Notes: generated by a model not told the origin, from the letters alone. A stretch of 64,000 nucleotides of DNA from Pseudomonas lini (GCF_964063345.1 NZ_OZ061318.1:6448001-6512000), one strand, 5' to 3'; positions 7,946 to 17,584 are shown, numbered from the stretch's first letter. Program-made: numbers and translations.

Positions 7946-10285
7946 TCATTCCTGTTGTTGTTTTGTTGGGCCGGCCAGCGGCAAACGGCAGCACATCAGC
8001 AGCCCGACAGGTTGGCGTCGGGCCTGCAATTCGCCACCAAAACCTTCGATGATGCTGCGGCTCATGGACAAGCCAAGCCCCAGGCCATCGGCCTTGCTGG
8101 TATAGAACGGGGTAAATATCTGCTCCAGTTCGGGCTCGCTGACGCCTGGCCCCTGGTCTTGCACACTGATTTCTACGGTTGCACCAGCGCCCTGCCCCGC
8201 AGCCATCACGATCAGCGAAGGCTGCCCCGGATGTTGTTCGCGGTTGGCGTCGATGGCATTGCGCAACAGATTGAGCAGCACCTGCTCCAGCAGCACTCGG
8301 TCGGCATAAATCGGCGGTAGATTATCCGGCAGGCGATCCTCGATTGTCACTTGGCAATTGCTCGCCTCCCAGGCACATAAACGCACGGCCTCGCGGGCGA
8401 CCTCGGTGAAATTCAAGGCCTGCATGCGGCGTTGCCCCTTGCGCAGAAACGCCCGCAAACGTCTGATCACTTCTGAAGCATGAGTGGCGTGATGGGTAAT
8501 GCGCTCCAGCCCTTGCGCCACTTTGGCGGTGGCCTGGGGATTGGAACCCAGCGTCTGTAAATAGCGCTGGCTGGCATTGGCGTAATTGACGACCGCTGCC
8601 AATGGCTGGTTGATTTCGTGAGCGATGCCCGAGGCCAATTCACCCAGGGTGACCAACCGCGCGGTGTGCGCCAGTTCGTCCTGATGGCGACGCTGTTGCA
8701 CTTCACGTAGTTCACGCTCGGTCATGTCCCGCGCCACCAACGAGTAATAGCGCTCGCCGCCGGCCGAACGGTGCGCCAGCAGCACCAGCGATACCGGCAC
8801 TGAAGTGCCGCCTGCCGGTGGCTGCAATCGCGCATCGGTGCTCCAGACACCGTCGCGTTCGGCGCTACTCCAGCCATCACGCTGCAGACGTGCCAGGTCG
8901 CCGCTGGCGAACAACGTTGCCAGTGCTGGCATCGATTGTTGCTCGTCGATCCCCAGGATGCGCCGCGCCGCTGGATTGAGGTAAGTGACTTGCCCCTCGG
9001 GGTCGATGAACAACACAGGATCGGTGTTGGCCTCGACGACTTCTGCCAGGCGTCGCTTGTTCTCCTCGGCGTGCACCCGGGCGGTAATGTCCCGGGACAC
9101 GCTGACCACTTCCACCACGGCCCCGGTATAGGTCTCACGAATCGCCCGGCTGGCGGTTTCGAACCACAGGTAATGCCCATCCCGATGGCGAATCCGATAC
9201 GTCATCGTGTGATAACCATCCTGCTCCAGGGCATCCCGCGCGCGCTGTACCAGGCTGGCCAGGTCCTGGCCATGGAACAAGCCTTGGGCCATTTGCCCGC
9301 GCAACTCCTCCGGCCAGTAGCCGAGCAATGTCCAGGACGCCGGCGAGGCATCGAGAAAGCGCCCGTCCGGTGTATGCCTGGAAATCAGGTCGGTGGTGTT
9401 TTCAATGATCAGCCGGTACAGCCGCCGTGCCGTGGCCGCTTCACGCTCGGCCAGCACTTGTGCCGTGGCATCGCGACACCGTGCGAGCACACGGTTGTCC
9501 TGCGGATCGGGGATAAACGTCCAGATCAGGATCTGCGCCTCGAACTGGGCTTCGACCCCTTCGATGGCGCGTTGCTGGTCCAGGCAGGCGCGTACCAGCA
9601 CCCGGTGATTGACCGGCAAAAAACCCAGCACATCGGTCAGCGGTTTTTCGGCGAGCAGTGCCAACAGTGCGGCATTGAACTCCAGCGGTCGGCCCTGCGC
9701 ATCGAGCAACAGACTCGGTTGCGGGTCGTGCCCCAACAGCGGTGAGCCACGCAGCATGCCGTTGACGCTGCTCAGCAACGTCGTCAGCAAGTCCTGCACC
9801 CAACCCAGCCAATCAAGACTCACGCCCTCGCACACTTCCACCAGCAACAAACCCGCCTGCCCCGGTTGCAACGCCAGATCAAACACCTGGCCATGGCTGA
9901 TAGCGGCCCGGCGCAGCCGGCCGGCCAGCCAACAATCGAGTTGACGCACTTGAGCCAGATCCAGCCGCCCCGCTTCGGCCAGCCGATCAAACAACCGCTG
10001 ATCGCTGGCCAGCGAAGGGTCGCCCAGCCCCGGTGGAAAATGCTGGGCGGCGCCCTCGTGGCTGTAAATCCGCGCATTGGGTTGCCAACTCAGATAAACC
10101 GCCCGGCGCACCTCGGGGCAATCCTGCAGCGCACGGCACAACGCATCGGCCCGGGCGGCCAGAGACACACCCTCGCGCTGCAGGCGCAACCAGCTGTGCA
10201 ATCGAACGGGAGTCAGGGTCATCACAGGTCCGCTTCGTTGGGGAGGCCAAGGATATACCGGCGTTTGCGGTGTCACTGTATTCAT
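7946..10285 (-). CDS. Soluble PAS-domain sensor histidine kinase
   Basis: A 779-residue kinase with no evident transmembrane helix, so probably cytosolic. An N-terminal region of about 290 residues has no domain I can name. Two PAS domains follow, marked by LYRLIIENTTDLISRHTPDG and VVEANTDPVLFIDPEGQVT, with a PAC-type segment between. The HisKA box is ASGIAHEINQPLAAVVNY with His near residue 557. The ATPase domain has N (LLNLLRNAIDA), G1 (DQGPGVSEPE) and G2 (DGLGLGLSMSRSI). This layout resembles FixL/TodS-type sensors of internal redox state or small ligands. It is co-transcribed with the response regulator and divergent from the acyl-CoA synthetase gene. Confidence 0.9.
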   Translation of the reverse strand: MNTVTPQTPVYPWPPQRSGPVMTLTPVRLHSWLRLQREGVSLAARADALCRALQDCPEVRRAVYLSWQPNARIYSHEGAAQHFPPGLGDPSLASDQRLFDRLAEAGRLDLAQVRQLDCWLAGRLRRAAISHGQVFDLALQPGQAGLLLVEVCEGVSLDWLGWVQDLLTTLLSSVNGMLRGSPLLGHDPQPSLLLDAQGRPLEFNAALLALLAEKPLTDVLGFLPVNHRVLVRACLDQQRAIEGVEAQFEAQILIWTFIPDPQDNRVLARCRDATAQVLAEREAATARRLYRLIIENTTDLISRHTPDGRFLDASPASWTLLGYWPEELRGQMAQGLFHGQDLASLVQRARDALEQDGYHTMTYRIRHRDGHYLWFETASRAIRETYTGAVVEVVSVSRDITARVHAEENKRRLAEVVEANTDPVLFIDPEGQVTYLNPAARRILGIDEQQSMPALATLFASGDLARLQRDGWSSAERDGVWSTDARLQPPAGGTSVPVSLVLLAHRSAGGERYYSLVARDMTERELREVQQRRHQDELAHTARLVTLGELASGIAHEINQPLAAVVNYANASQRYLQTLGSNPQATAKVAQGLERITHHATHASEVIRRLRAFLRKGQRRMQALNFTEVAREAVRLCAWEASNCQVTIEDRLPDNLPPIYADRVLLEQVLLNLLRNAIDANREQHPGQPSLIVMAAGQGAGATVEISVQDQGPGVSEPELEQIFTPFYTSKADGLGLGLSMSRSIIEGFGGELQARRQPVGLLMCCRLPLAGPTKQQQE

Positions 10286-10308
10286 TTAGTCCCGCAAGAA
10301 TCAAATAT

Positions 10309-10339
10309 AGTACATATCCTATATGACGTAGGTTGTACT
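10309..10339. promoter_or_regulatory. Candidate operator in the kinase/synthetase divergent promoter
   Basis: An imperfect palindrome has outer arms AGTACA (10309-10314) and TGTACT (10334-10339) and inner arms CCTA (10318-10321) and TAGG (10329-10332). It lies in the 167-base spacer between the divergent kinase and acyl-CoA synthetase genes. LuxR/FixJ-type regulators bind such two-fold sites, so it is a candidate site for the response regulator; no binding consensus is known to me for this protein. Confidence 0.35.
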
Positions 10340-10452
10340 TCCATATCGGTAGCTGAATGTTATATAAAACAGGCCGGACATAAAAGGCGACCTCAGCGGC
10401 TACGCTGCAAGGTCACCTATAGAGCTAACAATCAGCCACCGAGTACCCGTAC

Positions 10453-12075
10453 ATGTCGATCTATGAACAAGGGCTAGGCCCTGCGGCTGTCAACCATATT
10501 GCCTTGTCTCCGCTCAGCTTCATCGAGCGCACCGCCAGCGTTTACCCCAACTACCCCGCCGTCATCCATGGTTCCATTCGCCGCACCTGGGCGCAGACCT
10601 ACACCCGCTGCCGCCGTCTGGCTTCGGCGCTGGCCGGTCGCGGCATCGGCACGAACGACACGGTAGCGGTGATGCTGCCCAACATTCCCGAGATGCTTGA
10701 AGTGCACTTCGGCGTGCCGATGATTGGCGCGGTGCTCAACCCGCTCAACGTGCGCCTGGATGCCGAAGCCATCGCCTTCATGCTGCAACATGGCGAAGCC
10801 AAGGTGCTGATTACCGACCGCGAATTCCATGATGTGATTCACGCGGCGATCGGCATGCTCGATCACCCGCCACTGGTCATCGACGTCAATGACCCGGAAT
10901 ACGGTGAAGGCCAGGCGGTCAGCGATCTGGACTATGAAGCGCTGCTGGCCGAAGGCGATCCGGCCTTCGCCTGGCAGTGGCCGGCGGACGAATGGCAAGC
11001 CATCTCGCTGAACTACACCTCCGGCACCACCGGCAACCCGAAAGGTGTGGTTTACCACCATCGCGGTGCTTATCTGAACTCGTTGGGCAATCAGATGACC
11101 TGGGCCATGGGCAACCATCCGGTGTACCTCTGGACCTTGCCGATGTTCCATTGCAACGGTTGGTGCTACCCGTGGATCATCACCGCCATGGCCGGTGTAC
11201 ATGTGTTTCTGCGCCGCGTCGATCCACAGAAAATCCTCACGCTGATCCGCGAGCATCAGGTCACCCATCTGTGCGCTGCGCCGATCGTGCTCAATGCCTT
11301 GGTCAACATGCCGGAATCTGCGAAAGCGGCGATCGATCACCCGGTCAACGCGATGGTCGCCGGCGCGGCACCACCGGCCAAAGTGATCGGTGCCGTGGAA
11401 GAAATGGGCATCAAGGTCACCCACGTGTATGGCCTGACCGAAACCTATGGCCCGGTGACGCTCTGTGCCTGGCATGCCGAATGGGATGAGTTGCCGCTCG
11501 ACGAAAGAGCGCAAATCAAATCCCGTCAGGGCGTGCGCTACCCGACGCTCGAAGGTGTGATGGTTGGCGATTCGAAGACGCTGGAGCCGACCCCGCGAGA
11601 CGGTCAGACCATCGGTGAGATCTTCATGCGCGGTAACACCGTGATGAAGGGCTACCTGAAGAACCCGACCGCCACGGCCGAAGCTTTCGAAGGCGGCTGG
11701 TTCCACACTGGCGACCTGGCGGTGTGTCATCCGAATGGTTATGTCGAGATCAAGGACCGACTCAAGGACATCATCATTTCCGGCGGTGAGAACATTTCCA
11801 CCATCGAACTGGAAGGTGTGCTCTATCGCCATCCAGCCGTCATGGAAGCGGCCGTCGTCGCCCGTCCCGATGAGAAGTGGGGCGAAACGCCCTGCGCCTT
11901 TGTCACATTGAAGGCTGATCACCAGGACGTTCGCGAGGCCGACATCATCAGTTTCTGCCGCGAACACCTGGCCGGTTTCAAAGTCCCGCGCACCGTGATT
12001 TTCACCCTGCTGCCGAAGACTTCAACCGGCAAGATCCAGAAGTACGTTCTGCGCGACAGGGCCAAAGCGCTCTAA
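10453..12075 (+). CDS. Acyl-CoA synthetase (AMP-forming ligase)
   Basis: A 540-residue member of the adenylate-forming family that activates a carboxylic acid to its CoA thioester with ATP. Motifs: P-loop LNYTSGTTGNPKGVVY near residue 185, HVYGLTETYGPV near 325, WFHTGDLAVCHPNGYVEI near 420, hinge DRLKDIIISGGENIS and the C-terminal catalytic lysine in TSTGKIQKYVLR. Overall it resembles medium-chain or branched-chain acyl-CoA ligases. It heads an operon-like set with an ActP-type symporter, an acyl-CoA dehydrogenase and an OprD porin, which suggests uptake, activation and oxidation of one carboxylate. The substrate cannot be read from the sequence. Confidence 0.92.
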   Translation: MSIYEQGLGPAAVNHIALSPLSFIERTASVYPNYPAVIHGSIRRTWAQTYTRCRRLASALAGRGIGTNDTVAVMLPNIPEMLEVHFGVPMIGAVLNPLNVRLDAEAIAFMLQHGEAKVLITDREFHDVIHAAIGMLDHPPLVIDVNDPEYGEGQAVSDLDYEALLAEGDPAFAWQWPADEWQAISLNYTSGTTGNPKGVVYHHRGAYLNSLGNQMTWAMGNHPVYLWTLPMFHCNGWCYPWIITAMAGVHVFLRRVDPQKILTLIREHQVTHLCAAPIVLNALVNMPESAKAAIDHPVNAMVAGAAPPAKVIGAVEEMGIKVTHVYGLTETYGPVTLCAWHAEWDELPLDERAQIKSRQGVRYPTLEGVMVGDSKTLEPTPRDGQTIGEIFMRGNTVMKGYLKNPTATAEAFEGGWFHTGDLAVCHPNGYVEIKDRLKDIIISGGENISTIELEGVLYRHPAVMEAAVVARPDEKWGETPCAFVTLKADHQDVREADIISFCREHLAGFKVPRTVIFTLLPKTSTGKIQKYVLRDRAKAL

Positions 12076-12099
12076 CCGAATCGACGTTGTACCCACCAG

Positions 12100-12122
12100 G
12101 CGGCAGGTGTTTTACCTGCCGC
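12100..12122 (+). other. Intercistronic hairpin
   Basis: GCGGCAGGT and ACCTGCCGC form a perfect 9-bp stem with a 5-base loop in the 122-base gap between the synthetase and DUF485 genes. No T-run follows, so it is more likely an mRNA-stability or processing element than a strong terminator. Confidence 0.5.
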
Positions 12123-12173
12123 TTCGGGCTCGTGCAGGCTGAATTTGGCCCTGCCCCTGACCTACACACTGAT

Positions 12174-12184
12174 AACAAAAACAA
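12174..12184 (+). promoter_or_regulatory. A-rich Hfq/Crc-type leader motif
   Basis: AACAAAAACAA lies 14 bases before the DUF485 start codon and just ahead of its GGAG ribosome site. It fits the AANAANAA pattern known in Pseudomonas for Hfq/Crc translational repression under preferred carbon sources. Its place in front of an uptake gene makes such control plausible; function here is inferred. Confidence 0.55.
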
Positions 12185-12197
12185 TGTGGAGCCACCC

Positions 12198-12524
12198 ATG
12201 ATCGACATTCATTCAACCGACACCCGACGCTGTGAACGCATTCGCTCCAACCCCAAATTCCTTCAATTGGTGAGCAGCCGTTCGCGCCTGGCCTGGTCGC
12301 TGAGTGCTGCCGTACTCGGCACCTACTACGCGTTCATGCTGGTGGTGGCGTTTGCCCCGCGGTGGCTGCACGCGCCGATCGCCGAGCATCGGATGTTGAC
12401 CCTGGGCATGCCGGTTGGCGCGGCGATCATCATTTTTTCCTGGCTGCTGACCGGTTGGTACGTCTACAGCGCCAACACACGTTTCGACGCACTGGGCGCC
12501 GCCATTCTCGAGGAGAGCAAGTGA
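12198..12524 (+). CDS. DUF485 inner-membrane protein, symporter partner
   Basis: A 108-residue membrane protein of the DUF485 family, which almost always accompanies ActP-type acetate symporters. Two hydrophobic helices are visible, [20 protein letters not shown] and [20 protein letters not shown], and the conserved N-terminal segment [18 protein letters not shown]. The start at 12198 has GGAG at good spacing; an upstream in-frame ATG at 12087 would add an unlikely cysteine-rich tail. Its TGA stop shares one base with the ATG of the symporter gene (TGATG), so translation is probably coupled. Confidence 0.9.
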   Translation: MIDIHSTDTRRCERIRSNPKFLQLVSSRSRLAWSLSAAVLGTYYAFMLVVAFAPRWLHAPIAEHRMLTLGMPVGAAIIIFSWLLTGWYVYSANTRFDALGAAILEESK

Positions 12525-14194
12525 TGACTCTGCTGCGTAAACTTCTCCTGGCCGCCGCCGGGCTATTGCCGGCCTCCGTTGTGCTGGCTGCACCCTCGCT
12601 GGGTGCGGTGGAAAAACAACCACTCAACCTGCATGCGATCGGCATGTTCTTCGTCTTCGTACTGGGCACATTGGCCATCACTTGGTGGGCCGCGCGGCAA
12701 ACCAGATCCACGTCTGACTTCTACACCGCGGGCGGTGGCATCACCGGGTTTCAGAATGGCCTGGCAATTGCCGGTGACTACATGTCCGCCGCTACACTGC
12801 TGGGGCTGTCCAGCCTGGTGTTCGCCAAGGGCTACGATGGCTTCATCTATACCATCGGCTTCTTCGTTGGCTGGCCGATCATCACCTTCCTGATGGCTGA
12901 GCGCTTGCGCAACCTGGGGCGCTACACCTTTGCCGACATCGTGTCCTATCGCCTGGACCAGAACAAAGTGCGGATTTTCGCCGCCTTCGGTTCGCTGACG
13001 GTGGTGTGTTGCTACCTGATCGTGCAGATGGTCGGTGCGGGTCAGTTGATCAAGTTGCTGTTTGGCCTCGACTACCCGGTAGCCGTGGTGATCGTCGGCG
13101 CGCTGATGCTGGTGTACGTGATCTTCGGCGGCATGATCGCCACCACTTGGGTGCAGATCATCAAGGCTGTGTTGCTGCTTGCCGGCGGCACGACCCTGGC
13201 ATTCATGGCCATGTCGCAATTCGGCTTCAGCTACGAAACCCTCGCGGACAAAGCCGTCGAAGCGCACGCCAGTGGCTGGAACATCATGGGCCCCGGCTCA
13301 ATGCTCGCCGACCCGATCAACACCGCTTCGATGTCGCTGGGCCTGGTGTTCGGGATTGCCGGCCTGCCGCACATTCTGATGCGTTTCTTCACCGTGCCTA
13401 ACGCCAAGGAAGCGCGCAAATCGGTGTTCTACGCCACCGGTTTCATCGGCTTCTTCTTCCTGGTGGTATGCACCCTGGGCTTCGCCGCGATGGTGATCAT
13501 CGGCACCGACCCGCAGTACTACGTCAATGGCGAAGTCGGCGGCACCTTGATTGGTGGCGGCAACATGGTCGCCATGCACTTGGCCAAAGCGGTCGGTGGC
13601 AATCTGTTCTTCGGTTTCCTCTCGGCCGTGGCCTTCGCCACCATCCTTGCGGTGGTCTCCGGGCTGGCCCTGGCCGGTGCTTCGGCGATTTCCCACGACC
13701 TCTACGCCACGGTGTTCAAGAAGGGCAAAGCCAGCGAGAAACAGGAAATGCGCGTGACCCGCATGGCCACCGTAGGCCTTGGCATCATCGCGATTCTGCT
13801 GGGCATTCTGTTCGAGAAGATGAACGTCGCGTTCCTGGTGGGCCTGACCTTCGGCATCGCTGCGTCGACCAACTTCCCGGTGCTGATCATGGCCATGTAC
13901 TGGAAAGGCTTGACCACCAAAGGCGCAATCATCGGTGGTTTCGCCGGCCTGATCTGTGCGCTGGTGCTGGTGATTCTCTCGCCAGCGGTCTGGGTCACCG
14001 TGCTCGGTCATGCACAGGCGATCTTCCCGTATGACCACCCGGCGCTGTTCTCCATGCCACTGGCGTTCTTGGTGATCGTCGTGGTGTCGAAACTCGACCG
14101 CAGCGTGCGGGCCGACAAGGAGCGTGACGCTTACGCCGACCAGTTTGTTCGCGCCCAGACCGGCCTCGGTGCCGCCAGCGCTTCCAGTCATTGA
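12524..14194 (+). CDS. actP: ActP-like sodium:monocarboxylate symporter
   Basis: A 556-residue solute:sodium symporter of the acetate permease subfamily. An N-terminal hydrophobic leader with a signal-like cut near VVLAAPSLG is followed by about 13 membrane helices. Family segments include [49 protein letters not shown] and [19 protein letters not shown]. It should import a short monocarboxylate with Na+. Acetate is the best known substrate, but its neighbours (an acyl-CoA dehydrogenase needs at least a C3-C4 acyl chain) suggest a longer acid. It is preceded by its DUF485 partner with overlapping stop and start. Confidence 0.9.
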   Translation: MTLLRKLLLAAAGLLPASVVLAAPSLGAVEKQPLNLHAIGMFFVFVLGTLAITWWAARQTRSTSDFYTAGGGITGFQNGLAIAGDYMSAATLLGLSSLVFAKGYDGFIYTIGFFVGWPIITFLMAERLRNLGRYTFADIVSYRLDQNKVRIFAAFGSLTVVCCYLIVQMVGAGQLIKLLFGLDYPVAVVIVGALMLVYVIFGGMIATTWVQIIKAVLLLAGGTTLAFMAMSQFGFSYETLADKAVEAHASGWNIMGPGSMLADPINTASMSLGLVFGIAGLPHILMRFFTVPNAKEARKSVFYATGFIGFFFLVVCTLGFAAMVIIGTDPQYYVNGEVGGTLIGGGNMVAMHLAKAVGGNLFFGFLSAVAFATILAVVSGLALAGASAISHDLYATVFKKGKASEKQEMRVTRMATVGLGIIAILLGILFEKMNVAFLVGLTFGIAASTNFPVLIMAMYWKGLTTKGAIIGGFAGLICALVLVILSPAVWVTVLGHAQAIFPYDHPALFSMPLAFLVIVVVSKLDRSVRADKERDAYADQFVRAQTGLGAASASSH

Positions 14195-14258
14195 TTGAAA
14201 GGGCACGGCCCGCCCAAGCGGCGCCGTGTCCATCGCACACCCTTTTGAGGTTCACGTT

Positions 14259-16031
14259 ATGCCCGAATTCAACGCCCCGCTGCGCGACATGCGCTTTGTC
14301 TTGCATGAAGTGTTCGATGCCCCGGCCTTGTGGGCACGCTTGCCAGCCCTGGCCGACAGTGTCGACGCCGCCACCGCTGACGCCATTCTTGAGGAGGCGG
14401 CCAAAGTCACCTCACACCTGATTGCGCCATTGAATCGCAGTGGCGACGAGGAAGGCGCCCAGTGGGCTGACGGCCAAGTCAGCACGCCGATCGGTTTCAA
14501 ACAGGCTTATGCCACCTACATCGAGGGCGGCTGGGTGGGCCTTTCCGGTAATGCCGATTTCGGCGGCATGGGCATGCCGAAGATGCTCGCCGTGCAGTTC
14601 GAAGAAATGCTCTACGGCGCCAACTCAAGCTTCGCCCTGTATTCGGCGTTAAGTTCCGGTGCCTGCCTGGCGCTGGATGCCCACGCCAGCGACACCCTGA
14701 AAAACCTCTACCTGCCACCGATGTACGAAGGCCGCTGGGCCGGCTCCATGTGCCTGACCGAAGCCCACGCCGGCACCGATCTGGGAATTATCCGCACCCG
14801 CGCCGAACCCCGGGCCGACGGCAGCTTCAACATTACCGGCAGCAAGATCTTCATCACCGGTGGTGATCAGGACCTGACCGAAAACATTGTCCATCTGGTG
14901 CTGGCCAAACTGCCGGACGCACCAGCAGGGCCCAAAGGCATCTCGCTGTTTGTCGTCCCCAAAGTGCTGGTCAATGCCGACGGTTCCCTCGGCGATGCCA
15001 ACGCTGTGAGTTGCGGTTCGATCGAACACAAGATGGGCATCAAGGCCTCGGCCACCTGCATGATGAACTTCGACGGCGCCAGCGGCTGGCTGGTCGGCGA
15101 AGCCAACAAAGGCCTGGCGGCGATGTTCACCATGATGAACTACGAGCGCTTGTCCATCGGCATTCAGGGCATTGGCTGCGCCGAAGCGTCCTATCAGAGC
15201 GCCGTCGCCTATGCACGTGAACGCGTTCAGAGCCGCGCGCCGACCGGTGCCATTGCTCCGGACAAAGTGGCTGACCCGATCATCGTTCACCCCGACGTGC
15301 GCCGCATGCTGCTGAGCATGAAAGCCATGACCGAGGGCGGTCGTGCGTTCGCCAGTTATGTCGGGCAGCAACTGGACCTGGCGAAGTTTTCCGATGACGC
15401 CAAGGAACGCGACAGCGCGCAAACCCTGGTCGCGCTGCTGACACCGGTGGCCAAGGCGTTCTTCACCGACACGGGGCTGGAAAGCTGCATCAACGGCCAG
15501 CAAGTGTTCGGCGGCCATGGCTACATCCGCGAATGGGGCCAGGAACAATTGGTCCGCGACGTACGCATCGCGCAGATCTACGAAGGCACCAACGGCATTC
15601 AGGCCCTGGACTTGCTTGGACGCAAAGTGCTCGCCGATAAGGGCTTCGCGCTGCGCCAGTTCACCGGCGAGATCCGCCATTTCGCCCATCAGCCCGACGC
15701 GCCCTACTCCGCTCAACTGTTCGATGCCGTGCAGCGTCTGGAAGACCTGAGCGACTGGCTGCAGGATCAGGCCGCGACCAACCGCAACGAAGTCGGCGCT
15801 GCTTCGGTGGAGTATTTGCACCTGTTCGGTTACGTCGCTTATGCCTGGCTTTGGGCGCGCATGGCGCAGGTTGCCAAGCAAAAGCTGCCCGAAGATACAG
15901 GGTTTTATGGCGCGAAAATCGCCACCGCCGACTTCTACATCCACCGCTTGCTGCCGCGCATTTTGAGCCTGGAGCAATCCATCCGCGCGGGCAGTGCCTC
16001 GTTGTTTGGCCTGAGCGCCGAACAGTTCTAA
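14259..16031 (+). CDS. Acyl-CoA dehydrogenase (600-residue class)
   Basis: A 590-residue flavoprotein of the long acyl-CoA dehydrogenase class, which includes FadE5-like and DmdC-like enzymes with an extra C-terminal domain. Visible are SMCLTEAHAGTDLG (FAD/substrate loop), SKIFITGGDQDLTENIVH, INGQQVFGGHGYIRE and QIYEGTNGIQALDLLGRK, which holds the probable catalytic Glu. It would form the enoyl-CoA from the CoA ester made by the synthetase two genes upstream. The ATG at 14259 has TGAGG about eight bases upstream; the GTG at 14226 is less likely. An electron-transfer flavoprotein must be supplied from elsewhere. Confidence 0.9.
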   Translation: MPEFNAPLRDMRFVLHEVFDAPALWARLPALADSVDAATADAILEEAAKVTSHLIAPLNRSGDEEGAQWADGQVSTPIGFKQAYATYIEGGWVGLSGNADFGGMGMPKMLAVQFEEMLYGANSSFALYSALSSGACLALDAHASDTLKNLYLPPMYEGRWAGSMCLTEAHAGTDLGIIRTRAEPRADGSFNITGSKIFITGGDQDLTENIVHLVLAKLPDAPAGPKGISLFVVPKVLVNADGSLGDANAVSCGSIEHKMGIKASATCMMNFDGASGWLVGEANKGLAAMFTMMNYERLSIGIQGIGCAEASYQSAVAYARERVQSRAPTGAIAPDKVADPIIVHPDVRRMLLSMKAMTEGGRAFASYVGQQLDLAKFSDDAKERDSAQTLVALLTPVAKAFFTDTGLESCINGQQVFGGHGYIREWGQEQLVRDVRIAQIYEGTNGIQALDLLGRKVLADKGFALRQFTGEIRHFAHQPDAPYSAQLFDAVQRLEDLSDWLQDQAATNRNEVGAASVEYLHLFGYVAYAWLWARMAQVAKQKLPEDTGFYGAKIATADFYIHRLLPRILSLEQSIRAGSASLFGLSAEQF

Positions 16032-16092
16032 CGATTGAACCCACGCGGCGCCACGCTCCTCTCTTTTTGGCGTTCGCGTTTTTTATTGATAA

Positions 16093-16115
16093 GCCCTCGC
16101 CCACCTGGCGAGGGC
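16093..16115 (+). other. Intercistronic hairpin
   Basis: GCCCTCGCC and GGCGAGGGC form a perfect 9-bp stem with loop CACCT between the acyl-CoA dehydrogenase and porin genes. No T-run follows on the + strand. It may modulate read-through or message stability. Confidence 0.5.
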
Positions 16116-16135
16116 CGCGGGACCTGTCTTTCCAT

Positions 16136-16147
16136 AATAAAAACAAA
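16136..16147 (+). promoter_or_regulatory. A-rich Hfq/Crc-type leader motif
   Basis: AATAAAAACAAA immediately precedes the AAGGGG ribosome site of the OprD-family porin gene and contains AANAANAA. It is the second such motif in this operon, which strengthens the idea of catabolite repression through Hfq/Crc. Confidence 0.55.
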
Positions 16148-16158
16148 GGGGCTTCACC

Positions 16159-17427
16159 ATGGACCGCAACACCCGCATCCACGCTACCCGACTATTGCTG
16201 GCCGGCGGCATCATCAGCCTCTCGGCCCCCGCCACTGCGGACTTTGTCAAAGACAGCAAGGCCAGCCTGGAGCTGCGCAACTTCTATTTCAATCGCGACT
16301 ATCGCCAGGACAACGCCCCGCAATCCAAGCAAGAGGAATGGGCACAGGGTTTCCTGCTGCGCTATGAATCGGGATTCACCGAAGGGTTGATCGGTGTCGG
16401 TTTCGATGCCATCGGACTGGTCGGCGTCAAGCTCGATTCCAGCCCTGATCGCGCAGGCTCCGGCCTGCTCAAACGCCACCGCGACACGAGCAAAGGGGCT
16501 CAGGACGAGTACGGCGAACTGGGCCTGACCGCCAAAGTGCGGGCCTCCAAAAGCACGCTGAAACTCGGCACGCTGCTGCCGAAACTGCCGACGATACTGG
16601 CCAACGATTCACGGTTGTTGCCACAAACCTTCAAGGGCGGTCAGCTGACGTCGCTGGAAATCGAAAGCCTGACGGTGGATGCCGGGCGACTGACGCAAGT
16701 CAATCAGCGCGACTCCTCGGACTACGAGGACATGGGCATCACCCGCACCGGCGCCAAGGGCATCACCACACGTCATCTCGATAGCGACAGCTTCGATTTC
16801 GCCAGCCTGAACTACAAATGGACCAGCAACCTCGCCACTGGCTACAGCTATGGACATCTCGACAACTTCTACAGCCAGCACCTGGTCAACCTGACCTACG
16901 TGTTGCCGGTCACAACCGGCCAGTCGTTGAAGACGGATCTGCGCTTCGCCCGTTCAACGGACGATGGCGGCAGCAATGTCGATAACAACGCCATCGGCGC
17001 GATGTTCACCTACAGCCTCGGCGGGCATGCGTTGGGCCTGGGTTATCAAGGCATGAGCGGCGACACCGGCTACGCCTACGTCAACGGCACCGATGCGTTC
17101 CTGGTGAACTTCGTGCAGATCGGCGACTTCGCCAGCAAGGACGAAAAGTCTTGGCAGGCGCGTTACGACTACAACTTTGCGGCCGTTGGCATTCCGGGCC
17201 TGACCTTCATGACCCGCTACCTCACCGGCGACAACATCGATCTGGGCAACAACCGCCCGCAAGGCAAGGAATGGGAACGTGATACTGACATCGGCTATGT
17301 CGTGCAGAGCGGTCCGCTGAAGAATGTCGGAGTGAAGTGGCGTAACGCGACAGTTCGCTCGACTAATTTCGGCAGCGACCTGGATGAAAACCGCCTGATC
17401 GTCAGCTACACCTTGCCGATCTGGTAA
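16159..17427 (+). CDS. OprD-family outer-membrane porin
   Basis: A 422-residue outer-membrane protein: signal peptide ending near SAPATADF, then alternating beta-strand sequence typical of OprD (FVKDSKASLELRNFYFNRDYR, WAQGFLLRYESGFTEG, GTLLPKLPTILANDSRLLPQTF) and a terminal strand ending YTLPIW with the aromatic last residue needed for outer-membrane assembly. OprD porins pass small carboxylates and amino acids. Being last in the carboxylic-acid operon, it probably admits the same substrate as the ActP-like symporter. An AAGGGG ribosome site lies just before the start. Confidence 0.92.
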   Translation: MDRNTRIHATRLLLAGGIISLSAPATADFVKDSKASLELRNFYFNRDYRQDNAPQSKQEEWAQGFLLRYESGFTEGLIGVGFDAIGLVGVKLDSSPDRAGSGLLKRHRDTSKGAQDEYGELGLTAKVRASKSTLKLGTLLPKLPTILANDSRLLPQTFKGGQLTSLEIESLTVDAGRLTQVNQRDSSDYEDMGITRTGAKGITTRHLDSDSFDFASLNYKWTSNLATGYSYGHLDNFYSQHLVNLTYVLPVTTGQSLKTDLRFARSTDDGGSNVDNNAIGAMFTYSLGGHALGLGYQGMSGDTGYAYVNGTDAFLVNFVQIGDFASKDEKSWQARYDYNFAAVGIPGLTFMTRYLTGDNIDLGNNRPQGKEWERDTDIGYVVQSGPLKNVGVKWRNATVRSTNFGSDLDENRLIVSYTLPIW

Positions 17428-17445
17428 GCCGATTCAGTTTCTCTG

Positions 17446-17482
17446 AGGGGGGCACGCTCGCTACCGGCGGGCTCCCCTTTTT
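17446..17482 (+). terminator. Probable terminator after the porin gene
   Basis: A GC-rich imperfect hairpin starting GGGG and closing CCCC is followed by TTTTTT, 18 bases after the porin stop. The inner pairing is poor, so the call rests mainly on the CCCC-T6 tail and position. Confidence 0.5.
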
Positions 17483-17584
17483 TACGACTCGGGAATCTTC
17501 GGTGTGCTGGAGGGCCTCATCGCGGCCTGAAGCACACCAATAATGATTGTAGGTTAAGATGCCTGCAAACCAGGCCCGCGCGAG

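Noticed and set aside
10474..11967. Long open frame antisense to the acyl-CoA synthetase gene
   Set aside because: It is a GC-driven shadow of a clearly recognisable gene; its product has no family features. The same holds for the long antisense frames over the acyl-CoA dehydrogenase, fdnG and PatB-like genes.
10453..16031. DmdB/DmdC pathway for dimethylsulfoniopropionate
   Set aside because: The synthetase and dehydrogenase belong to the same large families, but no DmdA, DmdD or DMSP transporter is present; general fatty or aromatic acid use is simpler.
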